DNA of 64,000 nt from Bacteroides sp. (GTDB taxonomy: Bacteria; Bacteroidota; Bacteroidia; Bacteroidales; Bacteroidaceae): assembly GCA_019414665.1 (NCBI GenBank), contig DXLO01000001.1, forward strand, positions 1 to 64,000. Direction: 5' to 3'. The position numbers were made by a program, and so were the translations under genes. Shown here piece after piece: positions 55,136 to 63,790 of the stretch. The first letter of the stretch is position 1. Each line of letters begins with the position of its first letter. The notes under the pieces were generated by a model. It worked only from the letters and a program-made list of their open reading frames with translations, did no database searches and had not been told where the DNA came from.

Positions 55136-56059
55136 ATGAAACAAATAAATCTCATATATTATTCCGTTTTCTTTTTGTGGTATTTGCTTTCGCTTCTACC
55201 CTTGCGATTCTTATATTTCATATCCGATCTTCTTTTTTATCCGCTCTATTATTGCATCCGCTACAGACGTAAAATCATACGCAATAATTTATCGAACTCA
55301 TTCCCCGAGAAAGATTTAAAAGAGATTGTCCAAATCGAGAAACAATTTTACTCTTTCTTTTGCGACTATATAGTAGAAACGCTCAAGTTATTCTCCATTT
55401 CAAAAAAACAACTGATGAGAAGAATGACTTTTGAAGGACTGGACGAGATAGTGGAAAGCATGAACAAAAAGAACAAAGATTTCTGTTTTATCTATTTAGG
55501 GCATTATTGCAACTGGGAATGGATTGCATCCTTGCCTTATTGGATTTCCAAAGACATATCCTGCGGACAAATCTATCATCCACTGTACAATCAGGCTTTC
55601 GACAAACTATTTCTAAGATTACGCAACCAGTTCGGAGGCGAATGCATCCCCATGAAAACGACTTTGCGCCGCATCATTGAATTGAAACGGACAAAGCAAA
55701 AGGCAATTATCGGATTTATTTCGGACCAAGCACCCAAGTGGAACAGCATACATCACTGGACTGAATTTCTAAACCAAGAAACACCGGTTTTCATCGGTAC
55801 GGAGAAAATAGGCAAGCAAGTGGACGCCTTGATTTATTATGCTGACGTAACACGGGTCAAAAGAGGATACTACCACTGCCGGCTCAAACCATTGTGCGAC
55901 ACCCCCCGGCAAGTACCCGATTTTGAATTGACCGATTTGTTTACCCGAGAATTGGAACAAACAATAAAAGCGCATCCCCAATATTGGCTCTGGAGCCATA
56001 ACCGCTGGAAAAGAACCAAAGAAGAGTGGCTGCGCAGACAACAGGAAGAAACTAAGTGA
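55136..56059 (+). CDS. LpxL/HtrB-type lipid A acyltransferase
   Basis: The 307-residue protein has an N-terminal membrane helix and the HX4E motif HYCNWE near residue 123 instead of HX4D, as in lipid A late acyltransferases. FISDQAPKWNS and a C-terminal WLWSHNRWK block agree. It adds a secondary acyl chain to the Kdo-lipid A part of LPS. It abuts the GT9 gene. The acyl chain used cannot be predicted. Confidence 0.9.
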   Translation: MKQINLIYYSVFFLWYLLSLLPLRFLYFISDLLFYPLYYCIRYRRKIIRNNLSNSFPEKDLKEIVQIEKQFYSFFCDYIVETLKLFSISKKQLMRRMTFEGLDEIVESMNKKNKDFCFIYLGHYCNWEWIASLPYWISKDISCGQIYHPLYNQAFDKLFLRLRNQFGGECIPMKTTLRRIIELKRTKQKAIIGFISDQAPKWNSIHHWTEFLNQETPVFIGTEKIGKQVDALIYYADVTRVKRGYYHCRLKPLCDTPRQVPDFELTDLFTRELEQTIKAHPQYWLWSHNRWKRTKEEWLRRQQEETK

Positions 56060-56061
56060 TT

Positions 56062-57168
56062 ATGGAAAAATATGATTATTTGATAGTAGGTGCCGGTTTG
56101 TTCGGCGCCGTTTTTGCCCACGAAGCAAAACGAGTAGGTAAACATTGCCTGGTAATTGACAAGCGCAATCATCGCGGAGGCAATATCTACTGTGAAGATA
56201 TGGAGGGCATCCATGTACATAAATATGGTGCACATATCTTCCATACCGACAATAAAGAAGTGTGGGACTATGTAAACAGCTTTGTCGAATTCAACCGATA
56301 CACCAACTCCCCTTTGGCTTACTTTGACGGGAAATTATACAATCTTCCCTTCAACATGAACACTTTTTATCAGCTGTGGGGAGTAAAGACTCCGGCAGAA
56401 GCCAAGGCCAAGATAGAAGAGCAACGTAAAGAATTTGACCATATCGCCACCCCCGCCAACCTGGAGGAGCAAGCATTAAAGCTATGTGGAAAAGACATTT
56501 ACCATCGCCTTATCAAAGGTTATACAGAGAAACAATGGGGACGTTCCGCCAAAGAATTACCGGCATTCATCATCAAACGTATTCCTTTCCGTTTCATTTA
56601 TGACAACAACTATTTCAATGACAGCTACCAAGGAATCCCCAAAGGCGGATACAACGCCCTTATCGATGCGTTACTGGAAGGAACCGAGGTTCGTCTCAAC
56701 ACCAATTATTTCAGCAACCGCAATGAACTGGACGCATTGGCAGACAATATCCTGTTCACCGGATGCATAGACCAGTTCTTCGATTACCAATGCGGACATC
56801 TGGAATACAGAAGCCTGCGCTTTGAACATAAACAGCTGGAAACAGAAGATTTCCAAGGCAACGCAGTAGTCAATTATACAGAACGTGAGGTACCCTATAC
56901 CCGAATCATTGAGCACAAGCACTTTGAATTCGGCACACAGCCCACCACTGTAATCACGTATGAATATCCCGATGATTTCGCGCCGGGCAAAGAACCTTAC
57001 TATCCGATAAACGACAAGCGGAACACCGAAATGATGAGCCAATATAAAAAACTGGCCTCTGAGCGGAAAGACGTTTTATTCGGAGGCCGTCTGGCACAAT
57101 ACGCATACGCCGACATGGACGATACCGTAGCCGCCGCCCTCGCCTTATGCAAAAAGACATTTAAATAA
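56062..57168 (+). CDS. glf: UDP-galactopyranose mutase
   Basis: The protein of about 368 residues begins MEKYDYLIVGAGLFGAVFAHEA, a FAD-binding start; a GTG at 56056 that would add two residues overlaps the previous stop. HRGGNIYCED and GAHIFHTDN are the mutase blocks around the flavin site. It converts UDP-galactopyranose to UDP-galactofuranose in the cytoplasm, so the LPS made here probably contains galactofuranose. The GT2 at 58751 is a candidate user. Confidence 0.97.
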   Translation: MEKYDYLIVGAGLFGAVFAHEAKRVGKHCLVIDKRNHRGGNIYCEDMEGIHVHKYGAHIFHTDNKEVWDYVNSFVEFNRYTNSPLAYFDGKLYNLPFNMNTFYQLWGVKTPAEAKAKIEEQRKEFDHIATPANLEEQALKLCGKDIYHRLIKGYTEKQWGRSAKELPAFIIKRIPFRFIYDNNYFNDSYQGIPKGGYNALIDALLEGTEVRLNTNYFSNRNELDALADNILFTGCIDQFFDYQCGHLEYRSLRFEHKQLETEDFQGNAVVNYTEREVPYTRIIEHKHFEFGTQPTTVITYEYPDDFAPGKEPYYPINDKRNTEMMSQYKKLASERKDVLFGGRLAQYAYADMDDTVAAALALCKKTFK

Positions 57169-57178
57169 AAGGAAATCC

Positions 57179-57209
57179 TTGGACTCCCCAAGGTTTTCCG
57201 CTAAATTTG
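57179..57209 (+). promoter_or_regulatory. Internal promoter in the LPS cluster
   Basis: TAAATTTG (57202-57209) with TTGG (57179-57182) 19 bases upstream. It lies just after the mutase stop, 42 bases before ATG 57252, and shows that the upstream ATG at 57207 overlaps a promoter and is not the start. Confidence 0.6.
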
Positions 57210-57251
57210 CATGATATTCCTAAATTGACAAACAACATAGATAACAAACCA

Positions 57252-57968
57252 ATGAAGTGCCTTCATATCATAACACCCGTAAAAGATTCGATTGACTCCA
57301 CGCTTGAAACCGTAAAAGCAATCATGGAATCGGATATTTTGGTTCCTTTCACTTATACTGTCTATAACGATTTCAGCACGGAAGAAAATACCCATCGGCT
57401 GGAAGAGGCCGCCCGTCAATGGAATTTTCGTCTGGTCAACTTATCAGACCTGACCGACCACCCCTCTCCCAACTATCTACTGGTGTTACAAACAGCACAA
57501 AAAGAAGCCATCGAAGCAGATGCAGGATTACTGATTGTGGAATCGGATGTTATTGTCAAAAAAAACACATTGCAATCACTATACAATGGAGCATTGCAAC
57601 AGAAACAATGCGGAATTGCAGCAGCTGTGACAACCGATGAAAAAGGCGTAATCAATTACCCCTACCTACACGCCAAGGGACACGAGAATCAAGTGTACCC
57701 GGAAAAAAAGCATTGCAGCTTCTGCTGTTCACTACTCACCCCCGGACTGCTGAAAGCATTTGACTTTCAAACATTAGACCCAAGCAAGAACTGGTATGAT
57801 GTGACCATCTCGCACGAGTCACTGAAACGAGGTTTCCAAAACTACCTGTTCACCACGTTGCCCGTATGGCACAGGCCCCATAGCAGCCGTCCGTGGAAAC
57901 AACTGAAATACAAGAATCCTTTAAAATATTACTGGTTGAAATATACCAAAGGACTAGACAAAATTTAA
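57252..57968 (+). CDS. GT2-family glycosyltransferase
   Basis: About 238 residues from MKCLHIITPVKDSIDST. The GT-A pattern includes YTVYNDFSTEEN near residue 35 and LLIVESDVIV near 100, where the D-x-D-like pair would bind the metal. The C-terminus is basic and aromatic, which suits membrane attachment. Donor and acceptor are not known. The start is set by the internal promoter. Confidence 0.82.
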   Translation: MKCLHIITPVKDSIDSTLETVKAIMESDILVPFTYTVYNDFSTEENTHRLEEAARQWNFRLVNLSDLTDHPSPNYLLVLQTAQKEAIEADAGLLIVESDVIVKKNTLQSLYNGALQQKQCGIAAAVTTDEKGVINYPYLHAKGHENQVYPEKKHCSFCCSLLTPGLLKAFDFQTLDPSKNWYDVTISHESLKRGFQNYLFTTLPVWHRPHSSRPWKQLKYKNPLKYYWLKYTKGLDKI

Positions 57969-57983
57969 CACTATTATAATGAT

Positions 57984-58736
57984 ATGAGCAAGACAGAGCG
58001 TTTGTTTCATCCCCGCACCTTAGTGATTCACCCTGATTTCAAAAATCTGGAAGAATTTATAGTATCCATTCCCGAACGTTTCCAAAGGAATGAAGGTACT
58101 GTTATTCACCAAGGGCGCAATGAATTGCGGAAAATGGAATACAATGGCAAAGAATATGTTATCAAATCCTTTCACAGCCCCCACCTTATCAACCGGTTTG
58201 TATATGGCATATTTCGTCCATCCAAGGCAAAACGCTCTTACGACCATGCAGAAATGCTGCTGAAAATAGGTGTAGACACTCCGCAACCGGTGGGATATAT
58301 GAATATACGTTCAGGGCTGCTGTTCGATAAAAGTTATTATATCAGCCTCCTCTCCACCTGCCCCTACATTTACGACAACCTGTTCACACAGCAATTCGAC
58401 TACGCCGAGGAAGTATTCCGCGCCATAGGCAAAGTGACCGCCCGTCTTCACGAACACGGATACGCCCACAAAGACTACGGACGTGCCAACATCCTGTTTC
58501 AGAAAACTCCCAATGGCATAACAATAGAAATTGTCGATTTGAACCGGATGTACATCGGCCCCATAGATATGAAGACCGGCTGCAAAAACTTTGAACGCCT
58601 GCCGGCAACTCCACAAATGCACCGATGGATGGCAGAAGAATACGCCAAGGCACGGAACTTTGATGTGGAAAAATGCTTTGAGCTCATGAGAGCCTATAGA
58701 AGCGTACAGCCGGGAAAAATAGATAACCTTTACTAA
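57984..58736 (+). CDS. LPS kinase-like protein (Kdo/WaaP/InaA family)
   Basis: The 250-residue protein has a protein-kinase-like fold: a lysine in KEYVIKSFHS near residue 55, the catalytic loop HGYAHKDYGRANILF near 150-164, and VDLNR in place of DFG near 178. Family members phosphorylate Kdo or heptose in the LPS core. Bacteroides LPS with a phosphorylated Kdo fits this. It lies 15 bases after the GT2 gene. Confidence 0.85.
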   Translation: MSKTERLFHPRTLVIHPDFKNLEEFIVSIPERFQRNEGTVIHQGRNELRKMEYNGKEYVIKSFHSPHLINRFVYGIFRPSKAKRSYDHAEMLLKIGVDTPQPVGYMNIRSGLLFDKSYYISLLSTCPYIYDNLFTQQFDYAEEVFRAIGKVTARLHEHGYAHKDYGRANILFQKTPNGITIEIVDLNRMYIGPIDMKTGCKNFERLPATPQMHRWMAEEYAKARNFDVEKCFELMRAYRSVQPGKIDNLY

Positions 58737-58750
58737 AAACTAAATGCATC

Positions 58751-59650
58751 ATGAACATTATAGCCGTAGTTGTAACCTACAACCGAATGGAACTTCTGAA
58801 AAGAAATATTCGTTGTCTGCAACAAAACAAGCCGATATCTTCCATTGTAATAGTAAATAACGGAAGCACGGACGGTACAACGGAATGGCTTGCCGCACAG
58901 GAAGGGCTGACAGTAATCAATCAGACCAATGTGGGCGGTGCGGGAGGATTCTATACAGGCATACAATACGCTTATCAGGCGGGTGCCGACTGGATTTGGT
59001 GCATGGATGACGATGTATTTCCGCGGGCCGACTGTCTGGAACAACTCTTGCCGTATACCGGCAAGAAAGATATCGGCATACTGGCCCCTCGCAGGTTGCT
59101 CGAAGGAGAAATATTCACCCATGACTTCCAGGCATACAACCTGAGCAATCCTTTTGTATCCATGTACAGCAAGAAACTGGCAGGACGGCACATCACCTCA
59201 CCGACAGAAATTATGGGAACAGCTTTCGAAGGTCCGTTCATCCGCCGCGAAGTCGTTGAGAAGATAGGTCTTCCCAATAAAGACCTTTTCATTTTCTGTG
59301 ATGATACAGATTACTGTCTCCGCACCATACGGGCAGGGTACAAAATACTCTATATACCTGATGCCCTGATGGATAAAGAGAAATTCTTCTCCAACGACAC
59401 ATGGAATGAGCGAAGCAAGAAGAAAAAGTGGAAACGCTTTTATCAGATCCGTAATTCAACTTATTTAAACCATCACTACGGACGCAACATAGCAGTGAAA
59501 TATCTTCGCGGCTTCAACGGAGTAATGGGATATATTTTCATCGCGTTGTTCACCAGTCCGTTTGCAAAAGCCTATCAATGGAAAGATATACCCCGATTAT
59601 GGAAAGCCTATTGCGACGGAATACATGAAAAACTTGGAATTATGAGCTGA
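58751..59650 (+). CDS. Galactofuranosyltransferase-like GT2
   Basis: The 299-residue protein has VVVTYNRMELLKRNI at the start, VIVNNGSTDGT, the TNVGGAGGFYTG segment typical of galactofuranosyl/rhamnosyl GT2 enzymes, MDDDVFPR near residue 83 as the metal site, and FCDDTDYCLR near 175. With glf four genes upstream it probably adds galactofuranose. It is followed by a 227-base gap and a change in base composition. Confidence 0.85.
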   Translation: MNIIAVVVTYNRMELLKRNIRCLQQNKPISSIVIVNNGSTDGTTEWLAAQEGLTVINQTNVGGAGGFYTGIQYAYQAGADWIWCMDDDVFPRADCLEQLLPYTGKKDIGILAPRRLLEGEIFTHDFQAYNLSNPFVSMYSKKLAGRHITSPTEIMGTAFEGPFIRREVVEKIGLPNKDLFIFCDDTDYCLRTIRAGYKILYIPDALMDKEKFFSNDTWNERSKKKKWKRFYQIRNSTYLNHHYGRNIAVKYLRGFNGVMGYIFIALFTSPFAKAYQWKDIPRLWKAYCDGIHEKLGIMS

Positions 59651-59724
59651 AAAACGGCAACACTCTTACAAGTTAATGTTTCATAATAAACTAGCATTTA
59701 TATACTATATTTACAGAAAAAGAG

Positions 59725-59732
59725 TAAATTTG
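59725..59732 (+). promoter_or_regulatory. -7 element TAAATTTG in a 227-base intergenic region
   Basis: The gap 59651-59877 is AT-rich and holds this full TAnnTTTG match but no credible gene; a 15-codon ORF starts at 59758. The element lies 146 bases before the next gene start, so the transcript would have a long leader. The gap separates the conserved LPS core genes from three variable-looking glycosyltransferases. Confidence 0.45.
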
Positions 59733-59877
59733 TTATATAATTAGATATCAGAATATTATGAGAAAACTAAGGATTACGTTATCTATTATAATGAGTTCAG
59801 AATAAAACAAATTCTTTTGACAATAGTATTAATTATCTCTAATATGACAGGTAGAAATCAATAATCATTGGTTATTT

Positions 59878-60789
59878 ATGAGCAATTTATTACTATCCAA
59901 AATAGGGCACGTTATATCCGAATTTCCTTTGGCTTTTAAACAAACGAAAGAAGTCAAATTATTCATGACATTGCTGGTAAAAAACGAAGAAGGGATGCTG
60001 GAAGAGAATTTACAGTTCCATAAAGCGATGGGAGTGGACGGGTTTATCATTACTGATAATAACTCCACAGACTCAACTCCGGACATTATCCGTAAATACA
60101 AACAAAAAGGGTGGATTAAAGAAGTGATAGAAGAAAAGGCTACCAACTATGAACAAAAGGACTGGGTAGACCGTATGATTTGGAAAGCCAAAACCATTTA
60201 TAAGGCCGACTGGATTATCAATGCCGATGCCGACGAATTATGGTATGCCCCTACCGGCAATTTGAAAGATGAATTATATGCCACCAATGCCAATGTGCTG
60301 AATTGTGAAATGAGAAGTGTCTATCCTGAAGAAGAAAAGCCCTTTTGGCAATGGGATAAGACTGTAAAAGCGGTAACCGAACCTGAAAAATATGACTTGT
60401 CACTCTATTCGCTGTTTGAGCGTCAGAACAAAAAAGTCATTCACCGGACTGCCGGTTACCTGCAAATTTCAATGGGAAACCATAAAGTAACCATGTTCCC
60501 ACAAAACTCTGCCGACAGCCATATCCATGTATATCATTACAATATACGCGGCAAGCAGCAGTTTATGGAAAAGATGATAAATGGCGGCAAGCAACTGGAG
60601 CAACACAAGGGCAGACACGGAGGTCGCCACTGGCGCTACTTCTATCAGTTACATAAAGAAGGAAAACTAGAGGCTGAATATGAACGTGTTATCGGCAGTG
60701 CTTATTTTGAAGCACTTCGCAAAGACGGATTCATTATTCCGGATGTAACGATTCCTAATTTCTTTAAAAGATTAAAACCTGATATATAA
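59878..60789 (+). CDS. GT2-family glycosyltransferase (Glyco_tranf_2_4 type)
   Basis: The 303-residue protein has LFMTLLVKNEEGMLEENL, ITDNNSTDSTPDII and the metal site NADADELW near residue 115, with HVYHYNIRG near 220, as in Glyco_tranf_2_4 proteins. It shares its last base with the first base of the next gene (TAATG), so the two are coupled. Target sugar is not known. Confidence 0.85.
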   Translation: MSNLLLSKIGHVISEFPLAFKQTKEVKLFMTLLVKNEEGMLEENLQFHKAMGVDGFIITDNNSTDSTPDIIRKYKQKGWIKEVIEEKATNYEQKDWVDRMIWKAKTIYKADWIINADADELWYAPTGNLKDELYATNANVLNCEMRSVYPEEEKPFWQWDKTVKAVTEPEKYDLSLYSLFERQNKKVIHRTAGYLQISMGNHKVTMFPQNSADSHIHVYHYNIRGKQQFMEKMINGGKQLEQHKGRHGGRHWRYFYQLHKEGKLEAEYERVIGSAYFEALRKDGFIIPDVTIPNFFKRLKPDI

Positions 60790-61682
60790 TGAAACATGCA
60801 TTTCTGATTATCGCCCACAATGAATATCCGGTACTGGAGGTACTACTTTCCATGTTGGACGATGAACGTAATGACATTTATTTGCATATTGACAAACGGG
60901 CTACAGAACTGTTTCAGCAAATAAAAAAAGTCAAAATGCAGAAAGCCGGCTTTTATTTAATAGAAAATCCCATCAAAGTATATTGGGGTGATATCAGCCA
61001 AGTACAAGTAGAATATCTTCTCTTTGAAACGGCCTTATCACACGGTCCCTATGCTTATTATCATTTATTATCCGGAACGGATTTGCCCATAAAAAGCCAA
61101 GATTACATTCATGCTTTTTTCCAGCAGAATGCCGGTAAAGAATTTGTAGGCTTTTGGCAGGATGCCGCTCATCAGCGTGATTTGGAGCGCAAAGTATTCC
61201 GATACTATTTTTTTACAAAAAGGTTAAAAGATAAGGAACATCTGTTACATGGAATTACAGCATTAATCCGAAACCTCATATTAGCAGTACAGAAAATAAG
61301 CCATTATCGCAGAAAACAAACTTTTGAATTCAAAAAAGGAGGAAATTGGATAAGTATTACCGAAAACGCAGTCAAGTATCTATTACAATACAAAGAGATT
61401 GTATTAAATCGTATGAAATATACACTTTGCGCAGATGAAATATTCATTCAAACTATTTTATGGAACTCTCCTTTTCGAGAAAGAATGCATTGTACGAACA
61501 ATGCCAATACCGGTAGTATGCGGGAAATTGACTGGGAGCATGGCAGCCCCTATATATGGCAAGACCATGATTATCAGACGCTTATTAACTCTAATAAAAT
61601 ATTTGCACGGAAATTCAATTCAAACCAGATGGGAGTTGTCTACAAGATTCAAAAATTATATTTAAAACAAGTTCCCAAATGA
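60789..61682 (+). CDS. GT14 beta-1,6-GlcNAc-transferase-like (core-2/I-branching) enzyme
   Basis: The 297-residue protein has MKHAFLIIAHNEYPVLEVL, DIYLHIDKRA, YYHLLSGTDLPIKS and CADEIFIQTILWNSPF, a clear GT14/Branch pattern. Bacterial members transfer GlcNAc or xylose to surface glycans. It overlaps the next gene by 4 bases. Its sequence is AT-rich compared with the core genes upstream. Confidence 0.88.
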   Translation: MKHAFLIIAHNEYPVLEVLLSMLDDERNDIYLHIDKRATELFQQIKKVKMQKAGFYLIENPIKVYWGDISQVQVEYLLFETALSHGPYAYYHLLSGTDLPIKSQDYIHAFFQQNAGKEFVGFWQDAAHQRDLERKVFRYYFFTKRLKDKEHLLHGITALIRNLILAVQKISHYRRKQTFEFKKGGNWISITENAVKYLLQYKEIVLNRMKYTLCADEIFIQTILWNSPFRERMHCTNNANTGSMREIDWEHGSPYIWQDHDYQTLINSNKIFARKFNSNQMGVVYKIQKLYLKQVPK

Positions 61683-62857
61683 ATATACTATTTTATACTA
61701 CCAATGAAGTTGCGCCACAATACGGAGGTGTTGAAAGAGTTACTGCTAATATTGCAAATGCATTAACTACTTTTTATAATGTGAACTGTTACTCTGCCTA
61801 TAAATACAACATTGACAAATCCTTTATTAAACAGCAATTCGTTAATACAATTAAAATCAATTCTTATCACAATCTCAATAATTTAATCCAATTTATAGAA
61901 CAAAATAAAATTGACGTCATTATTAATCAAGGAGAGCATAAGTTAACTAAGAGTTTAAGACTTGCTTTAAACCAGTCTCAAAACAAAAAATGCAAGCTAA
62001 TGTTTGCACTCCACGTAAGTCCTGCCACGGAAATTAATTTCATCACCTTAGATAATCCTAAAAAAGAACTAAAAGAAGGAAAGAACATTAGGAAAAACAT
62101 CAGCAAATTTTTATCCTTTCCATATCAAAAGATAAGAAAAATAATAAAACTACCTATTTTATATAGAGAGTCATATCATTTTGCCGATAAGGTTATCTTA
62201 TTATCTTCTCATTTCAAAAAGCCGTTTCTAGAATACTCTCATTTAAAAGATGATAGTAAAATAAGAATAATCCATAATGCTCTTTCATTTCACTCTTTCT
62301 ATGATTTAGCCAACTATAATCACAAAAAGAAAGAAGTACTTATTGTATCCAGACTGGAAGAAGAACCTAAAAGAATTTCTCTGGCTTTAAAGATTTGGAA
62401 GGAAATTGAAACAGACCATACTCTATCCGAATGGAAGCTAAAAATAGTAGGACATGGGAAAATGGAAAGCTGGTACAAAAGTCTAGTCATACATTATGGC
62501 TTACAACGTGTCTTTTTTGAAGGGACAAAAAATCCGGAACCTTATTATAATGAAGCTTCTATTTTTATGATGACCTCATCTTTTGAAGGATGGGGGCTGA
62601 CATTAACCGAGGCACAACAATATGGTTGCGTTCCTTTAGCTTTTCATAGTTTTGCTTCATTGACAGACATAATAACAGATAAAGTCAATGGGTTTGCTAT
62701 CCCCAATGATGATATATCACTATATATTAAACAGATGAAGCTATTGATGACAGATGAAAAGCTACGTAAATCAATGTCTGCCAACGCTATTGAAAGTAGC
62801 AAGCAATTTTCCATCGAAATTATCATAAAGAAATGGATGGAAGTGATCAATGAATAA
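61679..62857 (+). CDS. GT4-family glycosyltransferase
   Basis: The 392-residue protein has the GT-B start MNILFYTTNEVAPQYGGVERV, the C-terminal donor site EGWGLTLTEAQQYGCVPLAF (E-x7-E) near residue 307 and an asparagine- and lysine-rich middle. Base composition is clearly more AT-rich than in the core genes, with many AAA, AAT and ATT codons, which suggests later acquisition. It ends the cluster; ATGAATAA at its stop begins a truncated frame. Confidence 0.87.
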   Translation: MNILFYTTNEVAPQYGGVERVTANIANALTTFYNVNCYSAYKYNIDKSFIKQQFVNTIKINSYHNLNNLIQFIEQNKIDVIINQGEHKLTKSLRLALNQSQNKKCKLMFALHVSPATEINFITLDNPKKELKEGKNIRKNISKFLSFPYQKIRKIIKLPILYRESYHFADKVILLSSHFKKPFLEYSHLKDDSKIRIIHNALSFHSFYDLANYNHKKKEVLIVSRLEEEPKRISLALKIWKEIETDHTLSEWKLKIVGHGKMESWYKSLVIHYGLQRVFFEGTKNPEPYYNEASIFMMTSSFEGWGLTLTEAQQYGCVPLAFHSFASLTDIITDKVNGFAIPNDDISLYIKQMKLLMTDEKLRKSMSANAIESSKQFSIEIIIKKWMEVINE

Positions 62858-62948
62858 TACTTTTATTTTTATCATACCAAATCAAAATTCTAATAATTCC
62901 ATGCTCTCTTATATGCAATTACAAGATAATCAGCGCTATCCAAAATAA
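62850..62948 (+). pseudogene. Possible truncated gene start after the GT4 gene
   Basis: An ATG overlapping the GT4 stop by 8 bases opens a 32-codon frame (MNNTFIFIIPNQNSNNS) that stops at 62946-62948. The overlap is the same kind used throughout the cluster, so it may be the remaining start of a lost glycosyltransferase-type gene. It is also short enough to be chance. Confidence 0.3.
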
Positions 62949-62975
62949 AATTTCATACCGTCTTAACATTATCCC

Positions 62976-63027
62976 CCCCTTCAAAAAATCCTGGCTTCCT
63001 TTAGGATTCACCTGAAAAATCAAGGGG
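62976..63027. repeat. Nested inverted repeat
   Basis: CCCCTT (62976-62981) pairs with AAGGGG (63022-63027), and inside it AATCCT (62987-62992) with AGGATT (63003-63008). In RNA this would be a two-step hairpin, possibly the end of the glycan cluster transcript. Confidence 0.4.
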
Positions 63028-63127
63028 AGAACCTTTGTTCTTAAAGTATCATTTTATTCTTTGGATAACATCCGAAAGTATTCTTAATATATCAGCTCAC
63101 TAGAAAGTTCGGAACATTTATACCCTC

Positions 63128-63790
63128 ATGCCCTCACTACATTTTAAAACAGAATTTCTCATAACCTACTTACTGTCAGTTATATATTCTTTCCTGTAAG
63201 CTGCTCCGACTTGATATAAAGTATGGCATTTTCAGACTTTTTCCTTGCAAAAGTGCAATAAAGAGTGTGTACTTTCACAGAATGACGGATAACGAAGGCA
63301 TGGCAACGGTGAAAAAGATCAAAACGTTTAAAAGAATTCATTATCTTTCCTTCAAAATAAGACAATCAATAATACAGGCTATCTATAAATTCTTCCAATA
63401 AATAAGGGAATGAATGGATGTGTATAGCAGTCAGCCCTATTGCATAAGCTTTTTCTATCTCCAGATTAAACCTTTTTATATGCATCTATTCTATCTCCAT
63501 AGCCTTTGGAGTTATCTCCATAAGCTTTGGAGTTATCTCCCAAGACTATGGAGTTAACTCCAAAGGCTTGCGGAGATAGAACAAACAGGAAGAAAACCCT
63601 TAACCATACAGCAAGAAATGTTTAGGGATGCGGATAAGATATTTTAAGGATGAATCTGATTTTAAAACCACACAATTCCTTACGGATGAAAAAACTCCCC
63701 AATGTCCTTCTTTAAAAAAGTGAAACAATATATGACAGGAAGATATACATCTGACTATACATACAGGACAGAAATATGAAGTGAGGGCAT
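63128..63790. repeat. 663-bp segment with inverted ends
   Basis: ATGCCCTCACT at 63128-63138 has an exact inverted copy, AGTGAGGGCAT, at 63780-63790, and the next bases inward also agree partly. The interior has no intact gene. It could be a non-autonomous mobile element or a relic; no target-site duplication is obvious at the ends. Confidence 0.3.
63491..63575. repeat. Tandem array of four ~21-bp palindromic units
   Basis: Four units (63491-63511, 63512-63532, 63533-63553, 63554-63575) follow each other without spacers. Each begins TTATCTCC or a close variant and ends GGAG, so each folds on itself (CTCC with GGAG, as in CTCCATAAGCTTTGGAG). The units differ at internal bases but keep the paired ends. 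Confidence 0.65.

Noticed and set aside
59758..59805. Fifteen-codon ORF before the Glyco_tranf_2_4 gene
   Set aside because: Too short, no conservation evidence, and AT-rich intergenic sequence gives such frames by chance.
63491..63575. CRISPR array
   Set aside because: The units adjoin without unique spacers, are themselves palindromic and vary inside; no cas genes are seen.
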